Positions 17,458 through 25,704 of a stretch of DNA of 64,000 nt are shown piece by piece. Position 1 is the stretch's first letter, and each line of letters starts with the position of its first letter. Source of the stretch: Nocardia flavorosea NBRC 108225 (GTDB lineage Bacteria; Actinomycetota; Actinomycetes; Mycobacteriales; Mycobacteriaceae); NCBI RefSeq assembly GCF_001613385.1, contig NZ_BDCG01000008.1:310001-374000 (forward strand), read 5' to 3'. The notes under the pieces are model-generated. The model did no database searches. It saw nothing but the letters and a program-made list of their open reading frames with translations, and was not told the origin of the DNA. Made by a program: the position numbers and the translations under genes.

Positions 17458-17585
17458 AGATCTCCCCTGTGTCGGTGCGGCGGACACCCCGCCATCACTA
17501 TAGGACGCGCGCCCAGGCTTCGTGGTTCCCGTAGATTTCGACAACCGTAGCCCCGGCCGCTGCCCAGCAGCCGGGACTACCCAGG

Positions 17586-17792
17586 TCATGAATGGTCGAA
17601 CGCACCTCTACGCGCGGAACTCAGGAACTTCTGCCATGCGGATCGAGGGAATACAAGCACAGGACCAGTCGGGTTCTTGCTGTCCCGGACTCCGATCTCC
17701 CCAGAGCCGAGTCCCGCGACTTCAACGCAATCCCGAGAGGGGCCGCTGTGACGGCTCTTGAACCAACGCGCATCGCTCGGGTCGGTCTTCAC
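17586..17792 (-). CDS. DUF397 small protein
   Basis: 68 residues with the canonical DUF397 pattern ARWFKSRHSGPSRDCVEVA ... IGVRDSKNPTGPVLVFPRSAWQKFL. These small proteins nearly always follow an XRE regulator with a DUF5753 C-terminus, as here. The GTG start overlaps the regulator's TGA by four bases (GTGA). The pair is thought to act as a regulator and a small modulator, comparable to WhiJ/AbaA-type loci of Streptomyces. Confidence 0.92.
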   Translation of the reverse strand: MKTDPSDARWFKSRHSGPSRDCVEVAGLGSGEIGVRDSKNPTGPVLVFPRSAWQKFLSSARRGAFDHS

Positions 17793-18676
17793 GTCTTGAA
17801 CTCCTTCGCAACCTTCGCGATCAACGCTCTGGTTTCCTGCTCATCCAACGCTACACGCTCGATCTCGTCGGCGGCCGCCCTGTACTGCGTGACCTCCTCC
17901 CGCCGTTCGAGATAGAGACTGCCGGTGAAGCCCTCCACATAAACCACCGGTGGCTCCGTCAACCGAACGTTCGGAAGTACCTCGAATTCGAGGAGCACGA
18001 ACGAACGCACAAGCAGGCCCACTAGGCTGCGCGCCCGGAACGGTACGACCCGAATACTGACGTTCGCCGCTTCACCCAATGCCAGTAGGTGATTCAGCTG
18101 GCGCGGCATAACAGCCGAGCCACCGACCCCATGCCTCAGTACCGCCTCGGACAGAAGTGCGTTCAACCGAAATTTGCTGTCACGCAGATTCTTCAGCCGC
18201 TGTTCCGATACAGCTATGCGACGTTCGACATCGTCGGGAGCAAGTTGCGGGCTTTCTGTCCAGATCATCTCTCGCCGGTACTCCGGGATCTGCATCAGTC
18301 CGGGAAGCAGAGTCTCCTGCCAGGTGGTCACCCGTGTGGCGACCTCCTCCAGTCCGAGATAGTGGTTGAAATCCGCTGGGATCTGGTCGGCGTAAGCCCG
18401 CCACCACCCGCCCCCACTCTGCTTCGCAGTCCGTGAGTCCTGTAACAGGTCCAGCACGAATCGGCGTTCTTCGTCCGAGGCTCCGTACCGATCGCACAGT
18501 CCGTTGATCTGCAACGTTGTGGGCCGGGAGGCATGCCCGTCCTCCAGGCGACCGATCGTCTGCGGACTCACCTCGATCGCGCGGGCCGCGGCCGCCTGGT
18601 TGGTTCCGCTGCGTTCTCGTAGCCGGCGCAGTTCGCGGCCGAGTGCTCGTTTCGGGAGTGTGGATCCACCCGCCAT
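17789..18676 (-). CDS. XRE-family regulator with DUF5753 sensor domain
   Basis: 295 residues. An N-terminal helix-turn-helix (about 10-65) reads LGRELRRLRERSGTNQAAAARAIEVSPQTIGRLEDGHASRP. A linker and the DUF5753 domain (about 100-285) follow, with VATRVTTWQETLLPGLMQIPEYRREM, RLKNLRDSKFRLNALLSEAVLRHGVG and SFVLLEFEVLPNVRLTEPPVVYVEG. The ATG at 18676 follows AAAGG. The longer extension upstream would consume the divergent promoter region. It is coupled to DUF397 and divergent from the two small resolvase-fold proteins, so those are plausible targets. Confidence 0.9.
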   Translation of the reverse strand: MAGGSTLPKRALGRELRRLRERSGTNQAAAARAIEVSPQTIGRLEDGHASRPTTLQINGLCDRYGASDEERRFVLDLLQDSRTAKQSGGGWWRAYADQIPADFNHYLGLEEVATRVTTWQETLLPGLMQIPEYRREMIWTESPQLAPDDVERRIAVSEQRLKNLRDSKFRLNALLSEAVLRHGVGGSAVMPRQLNHLLALGEAANVSIRVVPFRARSLVGLLVRSFVLLEFEVLPNVRLTEPPVVYVEGFTGSLYLERREEVTQYRAAADEIERVALDEQETRALIAKVAKEFKT

Positions 18677-18983
18677 CTTATTACCTTTCCTAATTATCGA
18701 ATTCCCCTGTGGAACCCTCCGGCCCGGAACACAATGCCGGAGGCGGCCCGGCACGGGTGCCGGGCTCATCTGGGCAAGAATCTCCACCGAGGCGGTTCCA
18801 CATAGCGCACTGTTCCGGTCTACTGATTTCGCGCCCGGCGCAGGAAATCCCCCGAAATCCATTGGGTGACACCGGTTCCACTACCTGGAGTGTTGTGAAA
18901 CCGGTGGTCCGATCGCGGCCGCTACTCCCCATCGGACCCTGCGCCGGGCTGCATCCCATCGCCTCTTCAGGAAAGGCGGAGCC
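18677..18983. promoter_or_regulatory. Divergent intergenic region between XRE regulator and resolvase-fold pair
   Basis: There is no gene here. Next to the regulator start lies an AT-rich patch (CCTAATTATCGAATT) that could hold its promoter. An inverted repeat CACCGGTT (18870-18877) / AACCGGTG (18899-18906) lies about 80 bases before the facing gene and is a candidate operator. Confidence 0.45.
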
Positions 18984-19313
18984 ATGCCCGTCGCAATCGT
19001 ATACCTGAACAAAAGCCTTTGTGGCGCAATACAACAGCATCTCGAAACCGAATGCCGCGATTTCGCCCGCGCGCACGGATTCGCCATCGCCCGAGTGGTA
19101 CTGGAATCCGGTGTAGATGTACTGCCGTGGACATTACGAAAATCCGAATTACTCGGCGGCGACGCAATTGTGACACCGACCGTGGAACATATCGGCTTCC
19201 GCGCACCGGTGGTGCTCGAGCGATGTGGACTGATGATCGTCCACCCTTGCGGGTGGTACCGCCACGGTGACGTAGACACGTGGATCCCGGCGACCCCCGA
19301 GGTCTACCGGTGA
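18984..19313 (+). CDS. Small resolvase-fold protein without catalytic serine (copy 1)
   Basis: 109 residues. The layout AIVYLNKSLCG ... ECRDFARAHGFAIARVVLESG ... LLGGDAIVTPTVEHIGF resembles the N-terminal fold of serine recombinases (YxRxS, A...HG, AD.VVV). The catalytic Ser position is degenerate and no DNA-binding domain follows. A ribosome binding site (GGCGGAG) precedes the ATG. Its stop overlaps the next start by four bases (GTGA), and the next protein is a paralogue. Probably not an active recombinase; function unknown. Confidence 0.65.
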   Translation: MPVAIVYLNKSLCGAIQQHLETECRDFARAHGFAIARVVLESGVDVLPWTLRKSELLGGDAIVTPTVEHIGFRAPVVLERCGLMIVHPCGWYRHGDVDTWIPATPEVYR

Positions 19314-19711
19314 CCGTTCACGAAACCGGCGGCGACACAAGGATTTCCCCGCAGATACTGGGCGCACAACCGACAGCAATCGGCTACCTGCGTACTGATC
19401 TGTGCGGGCACCGCGGATTCGTCACTGCACATCTGCGGTTGACCGCCATCGCCCACGGCTACCGGCTGCGTTGGCTGGTCGAACTCCCGGCCGACCCCAG
19501 CCCGGACCACCTCACCACACTCCACGCCACGCTGGAGCGGACCGGCGCCGACGCAGTGATCGTCGCGGCACCGACACACCTACCCAATGGGCAACTACCG
19601 GCCTTACGGGCCATGACGTCGGTGATCGTAGACACCATTGCTCCGCCTGAGCCGCCGAGACGATCTATTCGGCTGCGTTCTCTTCTCCGCCGAGATCGGC
19701 GACAACGCTGA
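19310..19711 (+). CDS. Small resolvase-fold protein without catalytic serine (copy 2)
   Basis: 133 residues from the GTG at 19310, which overlaps the previous stop by four bases. It aligns by eye with the preceding protein: AIGYLRTDLCG, then AIAHGYRLRWLVELP, then TGADAVIVAAPTHLP. The tail is basic (RLRSLLRRDRRQR). The fold again suggests a serine-recombinase-like N-terminal domain without the catalytic Ser. The tandem paralogous arrangement facing an XRE/DUF397 pair hints at a regulated two-subunit product. Function unknown. Confidence 0.62.
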   Translation: MTVHETGGDTRISPQILGAQPTAIGYLRTDLCGHRGFVTAHLRLTAIAHGYRLRWLVELPADPSPDHLTTLHATLERTGADAVIVAAPTHLPNGQLPALRAMTSVIVDTIAPPEPPRRSIRLRSLLRRDRRQR

Positions 19712-19733
19712 GACACCGGTCCCGAGGAAAGGC

Positions 19734-20099
19734 TCAGGCGAGCGTCTCCTCAACGGAGTCCGCCGTCAACACCCGCGTCGCCCACACATGGACCCGGCCG
19801 GCGTCGGCCGACCGGATACGCCGGATGTCGGCCGGCGACAGCGGACCGAACTTGATCGTCATCTGCTCGATCAGCATCTCGGTACGCCCCCGCGCCTCAC
19901 CACGAGCCTCACCACGAGCCTCACCACGGGCCTCGATGGCTTCCGCTGTGGTCACAAACGCCTCCTCGGCTCGGGGATCGATCCGCGCGACGACCGCCGC
20001 TAGATCTGTCTTCGCGCGGATCTCACTGGCGGCATTGTCGCGGTTTGCCATGATCCCCCGGAAGAACGCGTCATGCGGGCCACCCCGCTGCTCGCTCAT
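19734..20099 (-). pseudogene. Internally deleted Rpn-family (PD-(D/E)XK transposase/nuclease) gene
   Basis: A 121-residue open frame. The first about 25 residues (MSEQRGGPHDAFFRGIMANRDNAASEIRA) resemble the start of Rpn-type recombination-promoting nucleases. The last about 65 (EARGEARGEARGEARGRTEM, then IKFGPLSPADIRRIRSADAGRVHVWATRVLTADSVEETLA) resemble their C-terminus. The roughly 200 residues of nuclease core normally between them are missing, so the gene is a deletion remnant that stayed in frame. The GEAR repeats arise from 12-base tandem units at about 19897-19940. Confidence 0.65.
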
Positions 20100-20261
20100 A
20101 ACTGGCACGTTACCGCGCGCCACCAGCAAAAACCCAATCGGACAACGTAACTCGCGCCACCAACACCCGGCTACTCACCGGCAGGGATCAGCGCAGCCGG
20201 CGGACGTGGGGCGCCGCTACCCGGCCCTCACTCAGCTGAGCGCTGCCCTCTCCGGCATCCG

Positions 20262-21434
20262 TTACAACGCGGCGACGGCGGCGAGGAACCGGTCCAGTTC
20301 CGGACGGTCGACGAAGCAGTGCGGCGAGGCACGAACCACCGAACCCAGACCGCGCGACGACATATCGAGCAGTGTCGAACTCGCATGACTGACCGTCACA
20401 GTGATATCGGAGTCCAGCAGCAGGTCCCGGACCTGCACCGGCTCCACACCGGCGACCGTGAACGACACGATGCCACTGTGCTCGACACCCAGATCGCGCA
20501 CCGTCACCCCCGGCAATTCGCCGAGCGCGCCCCGCAGATAATCGGCGCGCTCGGCGATCGCGGCATAGACCTGATCGGGTCCGAGATCGAGAAGGTAGCG
20601 CACGGCCGCGCCCAGCCCGAGCCGGGCCGCCACATCGTGCTCCCAGAACTCGAACCGGGAAGCGTCGGGCGCCATCCGGAATTCGTCCGAGCCGATCCAT
20701 GCGGCGCTGTGCAGGTCGAGGCGGCCGGGTTCCAGCGAGGCCGCCAATTCCGGTCGCAGATAGAGGAATCCGGTGCCGCGCGGGCCACGTAACCATTTCC
20801 GGCCGGTAGCGGAAAGAGCGTCGACGCCCAGTTCGGCGACATCCAGCGGCAGCTGCCCAGCGGACTGGCAGGCGTCGAGGACGACCAGTGCGCCACCGGC
20901 TCGCGCGATCCGCGCGGCCGCGGCCACCGGATTCACCAGGCCACCGTTGGTGGGGACATGCAGCAGCGAGACCAGCCGCACCCGTTCGTCCATCATCGCG
21001 TCGAGAGCCTCGACATCGATGCGGCCTTCGGCGTCGTCGGGGATCTGTTCCACCCGGGCGCCGGTCGCGCGGGCCCGTTGCAACGCGGCAATGGCGTTAC
21101 TGGCGTAGTCGGCGCCCGAGATGAGGATCCGGTCGCCGGGCCGCAACGGCACGGCGTAGAAGAAATCGGTCCAGGCCCGGGTGGCGCTGTCGCTCAGGGC
21201 GATGGTGCCGGGAGTCGCGTTGATCAGTTCGGCGATTGCCGCCTTGACCCCCGCCAGGTCGTCGAGCCGTTCGTTGGCCGCCCGATAGCCTCCGATCTCC
21301 GCCTCCCGGCGCAGATGACCGATGACGGTTTCGGTGACCACCCGCGGCGGAAGCGAGGATCCCGCACTGTCCAGGAAAACCGCGCCGCTTCCGACGCCGG
21401 GCGTATCCGCGCGTACGCGCTGCTCATCGACCAT
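20262..21434 (-). CDS. egtE: Ergothioneine C-S lyase EgtE (PLP-dependent, class V)
   Basis: 390 residues of the class V aminotransferase/cysteine desulfurase fold. EgtE cleaves the sulfoxide made by EgtB/EgtC to give ergothioneine. Motifs are VFLDSAGSSLPP at the N-terminus, VVLDACQSAGQLPLDVAELG (Asp about 188 contacts PLP), and SATGRKWLRGPRGTGFLY with the Schiff-base Lys near residue 213. The ATG at 21434 (MVDEQRV) gives the normal length. The rest of the pathway lies on the other strand immediately beside it. In M. tuberculosis, from memory, egtE is collinear with egtD, so the divergent placement here is a rearrangement. Confidence 0.9.
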   Translation of the reverse strand: MVDEQRVRADTPGVGSGAVFLDSAGSSLPPRVVTETVIGHLRREAEIGGYRAANERLDDLAGVKAAIAELINATPGTIALSDSATRAWTDFFYAVPLRPGDRILISGADYASNAIAALQRARATGARVEQIPDDAEGRIDVEALDAMMDERVRLVSLLHVPTNGGLVNPVAAAARIARAGGALVVLDACQSAGQLPLDVAELGVDALSATGRKWLRGPRGTGFLYLRPELAASLEPGRLDLHSAAWIGSDEFRMAPDASRFEFWEHDVAARLGLGAAVRYLLDLGPDQVYAAIAERADYLRGALGELPGVTVRDLGVEHSGIVSFTVAGVEPVQVRDLLLDSDITVTVSHASSTLLDMSSRGLGSVVRASPHCFVDRPELDRFLAAVAAL

Positions 21435-21641
21435 ATCTCCGACACTAGTGCCGACACCGTGACAATTTCGCGCCGAAAACGTGTCTGTACCCGTCGCTAC
21501 GCTGGATTCCACGCACCAGCCGCGCCGGCGGCTCCGGCCGGGTAACCCACGGCCGGCTTCGACAACCGAATACGAGCACGGACAGTACCGGCGACCGAAT
21601 ACGCGAGAGACGCACCACCGAGAAGCCGCATGGAGGTTGGT

Positions 21642-22949
21642 ATGGCGGTCACCCTCGAACATCCGGAATCGACCAGCGACTCATCCCCACACCCGGCCCT
21701 CAGCAGCCGCGCGGCAGCCGAAGCGTATCTGGGCGGCGTGTGCTTCAAGCTGGGCCCGCCGCTGCTCATCGGCGCCGAACTCGAATGGTTCACCGTCCAC
21801 CGATCCGGCGCCGAGACGGGCCACGGCACCGCGCGAGGTTCGTTCACCGGCCGCCGCCCCACCACCGCTCTCCTCGCGCAGGCCCTCGGCCCGCACGCCC
21901 CCCACTCCATCGCCCCCGATTCCCCCGCCGAACCGCTGCCCGGTGGCAGCCGGGTCACCGTCGAACCCGGCGGGCAGATCGAACTCTCCAGCATCGCCGT
22001 CGCAGACCCTGCCGACCTGTGCGCGCGCCTCAGCGCCGACTACCGGCGGCTGCGCGAACTCCTCTCCGCCCGGTCGATCGGGATGGTCGCCGCCGCCGCC
22101 GACCCCGCCCGCGCACCCCGCTGCCAGCTACGGCAACCGCGCTATCAGGCCATGGAGGACTATTTCGGCCGGATCGGCCCGTTCGGCCGGCTGATGATGA
22201 GCAATACCGCCGCCGCGCAGATCAGCGTGGATATCGGGGCCGACCGCGCCGAGCTCGCCGCCCGCTGGACCGCACTGCACACCGTGGGTCCGGCCCTGGT
22301 GGCCGCTTTCGCGTGCTCCCCCGTGCTGCGCGGTGCTCCATCCGGCGACTGGGCTTCGCAACGTATGCGCACCTGGTTGCATCTGGACCCCACCCGCGCC
22401 TGTCCCCCGGTCGCCGAATGGGCCGATCCCGTCACCGGCTACGCCGGCTGGGCACTGGACGCGCCGCTGCTGTGCGTGCGCCGCTCCGAGGAAGGACCGG
22501 CCCGGCCCGGGGTGGCTTGGCGCGCGCCCGACCAGGCCACGTTCGATGATTGGCTCTCGGGCGATCTGGACAGTGAAATCGGTCGCCGGCCCGATATCGA
22601 CGATCTGCGATACCACCTCACCACCCTGTTCCCGCCGGTCCGCCCGGCCGGGTACTTCGAGGTCCGCTACCTCGACGCCCAACCCGGCGAGAGCTGGAAG
22701 GTACCGATCGCCGTGCTGCACGCCCTGCTGTCCACCCCGGCCGCCGTCGCCGATGCCACCGCCGCCGCAGCGGATACCGCGGACCGCTGGCTGGATGCCG
22801 CGCGCCACGGTCTCGCCGATCCGCAACTCCGTGCGGCCGCGGTCGCGCTACTGGAAGCAGCGATAGCACACAGCCGGGCACCGGCCCCGGAGCTGCACGA
22901 GGCGCTACGCCGCTGTTCGGCCGGTGCACAGCCGGCGGGAATCTCGTGA
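21642..22949 (+). CDS. egtA: Glutamate-cysteine ligase EgtA (ergothioneine pathway)
   Basis: 435 residues of the GCS2 glutamate-cysteine ligase family. EgtA makes the gamma-glutamylcysteine that EgtB consumes. Motifs are IGAELEWFTVH, RVTVEPGGQIELSS, GMVAAAADPARAPRCQLRQPRYQAMEDYF, MMSNTAAAQISVDIG and YFEVRYLDAQPGESW. The ATG at 21642 is preferred over the in-frame ATG at 21630 because GGAGGT lies just upstream of it. The TGA overlaps the GTG of the next ORF by four bases. Confidence 0.93.
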   Translation: MAVTLEHPESTSDSSPHPALSSRAAAEAYLGGVCFKLGPPLLIGAELEWFTVHRSGAETGHGTARGSFTGRRPTTALLAQALGPHAPHSIAPDSPAEPLPGGSRVTVEPGGQIELSSIAVADPADLCARLSADYRRLRELLSARSIGMVAAAADPARAPRCQLRQPRYQAMEDYFGRIGPFGRLMMSNTAAAQISVDIGADRAELAARWTALHTVGPALVAAFACSPVLRGAPSGDWASQRMRTWLHLDPTRACPPVAEWADPVTGYAGWALDAPLLCVRRSEEGPARPGVAWRAPDQATFDDWLSGDLDSEIGRRPDIDDLRYHLTTLFPPVRPAGYFEVRYLDAQPGESWKVPIAVLHALLSTPAAVADATAAAADTADRWLDAARHGLADPQLRAAAVALLEAAIAHSRAPAPELHEALRRCSAGAQPAGIS

Positions 22950-23461
22950 ACCGCGGTGCACCGATCCAGGCGGTCTCACTGCCGCGGTCGTCGAATTCCG
23001 ACAGCGACTCCGCGGATTGCCGCCGCCCGGTTACCGTCGCCCCGGCCGCCGCCGGAGCGGGCCGCATATCGGTCACGGTCGGCGACGGTTCAGCCGGTCT
23101 GCGACCGAGAACAGCGCGCCGGGCCGCTGCGCCAGCGACCGGCCGGGCGCCCGTCGCCGAGCCACCAGCGTTCACAGCGCCGCTACTCGTCCCCGGCGCC
23201 CGCCTGGCGATCACTGTGATCCGGCCCAGCGATCCGAAAGGCACTTTCCAGCCCGCGACCAGGGCTTTTCATCACCGCACCGGTACCCCGGCCGGGTACG
23301 CCCGCGGTGTGTGGGTCAGCGATCCGATTCCCCTGACCCACACCACGGCCTCCTGGGGCGGTACCGCCCAACCGTTGCCGCAGCTGCGGCTGTCGAGCAG
23401 AGCGCCTACGGATATCCCTGCAGGGCGCCGATCCATGCCGTCGAGCGGAGTGACCAAGTGA
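22946..23461 (+). CDS. Unrecognised ORF between egtA and egtB
   Basis: 171 codons beginning with a GTG that overlaps the egtA stop (GTGA at 22946-22949) and ending in a TGA that overlaps the egtB GTG start (GTGA at 23458-23461). The product is rich in Pro, Arg, Ala and Ser, with no recognisable domain, signal peptide or membrane segment. A mid-part LLVPGARLAITVIRPSDP and the end GVWVSDPIPLTHTTASWGG look most protein-like. The double four-base overlap argues for translation. The composition argues for either a fast-evolving protein or a spacer that happens to be open. I do not know of a gene at this place in other egt clusters. Confidence 0.4.
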   Translation: MNRGAPIQAVSLPRSSNSDSDSADCRRPVTVAPAAAGAGRISVTVGDGSAGLRPRTARRAAAPATGRAPVAEPPAFTAPLLVPGARLAITVIRPSDPKGTFQPATRAFHHRTGTPAGYARGVWVSDPIPLTHTTASWGGTAQPLPQLRLSSRAPTDIPAGRRSMPSSGVTK

Positions 23462-24795
23462 GTTTCCAGCACTACACCGACCGATCCGGTACCGAACAGT
23501 TACGCGAACATATCGCGTCGACATTGCAGCGAGCCCGGCAGCGGACCGCCGCGCTCACCGACTGTATGGACGAGGCCGAACTCGTCGCCCAGCATTCCCG
23601 GTTGATGAGCCCATTGGTGTGGGATCTGGCCCATATCGGCAATCAGGAGGAGCTGTGGCTGGTCCGTGATGTCGGCGGCCGTGAACCGGTGCGTGCCGAT
23701 ATCGACGAGCTGTACGACGCATTCGAACATGCCCGGCCCGACCGTCCGCAACTGCCGCTGCTGAATCCCGGCGAGGCCCGCGGGTATGTCGGCACTGTGC
23801 GGGAAAAGGTCTGGGATGTGCTCGAGCGCAGCCCCTTGCGGGGCGGTGAGCTGGTCGACGGCGGGTTCGCGTTCGGCATGATCGCCCAGCACGAACAGCA
23901 GCACGACGAAACCATGCTGGCCACCCATCAGCTGCGCGCCGGTCCCCCGGTACTGTCGGCCCCCGCGCCACCGGCCGGCGATACCGCGGTCCGCGGGGAG
24001 GTCGTGATACCGGCGGGCGAATTCACCATGGGTACCTCCACCGACCCGTGGGCCCTGGACAACGAGCGCCCGGCCCATCCCGTACACGTCCCCGCGTACG
24101 CGATCGATGCCGCCCCGATCAGCAACGGGCAGTACCTCGAATTCGTTGCCGACGGTGGATACGACCGGCGGGAACTGTGGTCCGAACGCGGCTGGGAGCA
24201 CCGGCAGGAGGCCGGGCTCACGGCGCCCCGATTCTGGGAACGGGATTCGGCGGGGCAATGGTGGCGGCGCGTATTCGGGGTACGCCGCCCACTGCGGCCG
24301 CAACAGCCGGTCGTGCACGTGTGCTGGTTCGAAGCGCAGGCCTACGCCACCTGGGCGGGCAAACGCCTGCCGACCGAAGCGGAATGGGAGAAGGCCGCCC
24401 GCTACGACCCCTCCACCGGCCGCAGCCGCGCCTACCCGTGGGGTGATACCGAGCCGGGGCCGGCCATCGCCAACCTGGGGCAGCGTCATCTGGAACCGGC
24501 CGATATCGGCGCCTATCCGGCGGGTGCGTCGGCGGCGGGCGTACATCAGCTCATCGGCGATGTGTGGGAATGGACCTCCTCGGGATTCCACCCGTATCCC
24601 GGATTCCGGGCATTCCCCTACCGCGAGTACTCGGAGGTCTTCTTCGGCGGCGACTACCGGGTGCTGCGAGGTGGTTCGTTCGGCACCGACCCCGTCGCCT
24701 GCCGCGGCACCTTCCGCAACTGGGATCATCCGATCCGCCGCCAGATCTTCTCCGGATTCCGATTGGCCCGCACCCTCGACCCGCGGGAGGCATGA
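23458..24795 (+). CDS. egtB: Ergothioneine sulfoxide synthase EgtB
   Basis: A 445-residue non-haem iron enzyme joining gamma-glutamylcysteine to hercynine with O2. The N-terminal DinB-like domain supplies the three iron ligands: H59 in DLAHIGNQEE, and H145 and H149 in QHEQQHDE. The C-terminal formylglycine-generating-enzyme-like domain (from about 180) shows GEFTMGTSTDPWALDNERPAH, WAGKRLPTEAEWEKAA, YPWGDTEPG, LIGDVWEWTSSGFHPYPGF and VLRGGSFGTDPVACRGTFRN. The start is the GTG at 23458. The much longer open frame upstream is out of register with any conserved sequence. Its stop shares one base with the egtC ATG. Confidence 0.95.
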   Translation: MSFQHYTDRSGTEQLREHIASTLQRARQRTAALTDCMDEAELVAQHSRLMSPLVWDLAHIGNQEELWLVRDVGGREPVRADIDELYDAFEHARPDRPQLPLLNPGEARGYVGTVREKVWDVLERSPLRGGELVDGGFAFGMIAQHEQQHDETMLATHQLRAGPPVLSAPAPPAGDTAVRGEVVIPAGEFTMGTSTDPWALDNERPAHPVHVPAYAIDAAPISNGQYLEFVADGGYDRRELWSERGWEHRQEAGLTAPRFWERDSAGQWWRRVFGVRRPLRPQQPVVHVCWFEAQAYATWAGKRLPTEAEWEKAARYDPSTGRSRAYPWGDTEPGPAIANLGQRHLEPADIGAYPAGASAAGVHQLIGDVWEWTSSGFHPYPGFRAFPYREYSEVFFGGDYRVLRGGSFGTDPVACRGTFRNWDHPIRRQIFSGFRLARTLDPREA

Positions 24796-25628
24796 TGTGC
24801 CGTCATCTGGGCTATGTGGGCCCACCGGCGTCGGTGGGCGAACTCCTGTTGCGCGGGCCGCATTCGCTGCGCACCCAGTCGTGGGCGCCGCGGGATATGC
24901 GCGGCGGCGGCACCGTCAATGCCGACGGGTTCGGGGTCGCCTGGTGGGGCCCGGAACCGGCGGCGGTGACCCGCTACCGCAACCCCGACCCGATCTGGAC
25001 CGACCCCGCGGTGGAGGAAGTGCTGCCGCGACTCACCTCCCGCGCGGTCCTCGGTAGTGTCCGTTCGGCCACCGTCGGGATGCCGGTGCAGCGTTCGTCG
25101 TGCGCGCCGTTCCTGTGGGATCGCTGGGCGTTCAGCCACAACGGGGTGATTCCGCAGTGGCGGACGGCGCTCACCGCCGTCCTGTCCGATCTCGATGTCG
25201 CCGCCACCCGCGCGGGCATGACGCGCCGCTACGAGACCAGCCACCTGCTCGAAGCCGAAGCGCTCACCGATTCCGCCGCCCTGTGGGTACTGCTGCGCCG
25301 ACTGCTCGACCCCGATACTCCTGCCGGTCTTGCCGAAGACCCCGGCACCGCACTGCGCCTGCTGGTGACCACGGTGCTGCACCATACTCCCGACGCCCGG
25401 CTGAACCTGCTGATCGGCGACGGTCGCGCACTGTGGGCGAGCACCTGCTACCACTCCCTGTCCGCGCTGGTCACCGACGATCTCGCGATCCTGTCCTCCG
25501 AACCGTACGACGACGATCCGCGGTGGCAATCACTACCCGACCGCGTGGTCGTCCACGCCGAACCCGGCCGGCTGCACGTCGAGCCACTGGAACCCGCCGA
25601 ATCCACCACAGGAGGTCGAGATGCGTAA
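24795..25628 (+). CDS. egtC: Gamma-glutamyl hercynylcysteine sulfoxide amidohydrolase EgtC
   Basis: 277 residues of the class II (Ntn) glutamine amidotransferase family. EgtC removes glutamate from the EgtB product. The start is set by the chemistry: ATG TGC at 24795 places Cys at position 2, the nucleophile exposed by Met removal (MCRHLGYVG). The in-frame ATG three bases upstream would bury it. Further motifs are NADGFGVAWW, VRSATVGMP and FSHNGVI, then LLIGDGRALWAS. It overlaps the egtB stop by one base (TGATG). Confidence 0.94.
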   Translation: MCRHLGYVGPPASVGELLLRGPHSLRTQSWAPRDMRGGGTVNADGFGVAWWGPEPAAVTRYRNPDPIWTDPAVEEVLPRLTSRAVLGSVRSATVGMPVQRSSCAPFLWDRWAFSHNGVIPQWRTALTAVLSDLDVAATRAGMTRRYETSHLLEAEALTDSAALWVLLRRLLDPDTPAGLAEDPGTALRLLVTTVLHHTPDARLNLLIGDGRALWASTCYHSLSALVTDDLAILSSEPYDDDPRWQSLPDRVVVHAEPGRLHVEPLEPAESTTGGRDA

Positions 25629-25704
25629 CAACACTGCGCCTACGGCGCACACGGTGTCCGTTCCCCGTGAACGACGGGGCATCCCGGCAGGAGTCACCCG
25701 GTGA
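25621..25704 (+). CDS. 27-codon ORF bridging egtC and egtD
   Basis: A short frame MRNNTAPTAHTVSVPRERRG... of 27 residues starts inside the end of egtC behind an excellent ribosome binding site (AGGAGG, 25610-25615). It ends in a TGA that overlaps the egtD GTG start (GTGA, 25701-25704). The product looks too short and hydrophilic to be a functional protein. It more likely couples egtD translation to egtC or acts as a leader. Confidence 0.45.
   Translation: MRNNTAPTAHTVSVPRERRGIPAGVTR

Noticed and set aside
22924..23457. Long upstream extension of egtB
   Set aside because: The extension is Arg/Pro-rich and overlaps another frame that is bounded by GTGA overlaps; EgtB similarity starts at the GTG at 23458.
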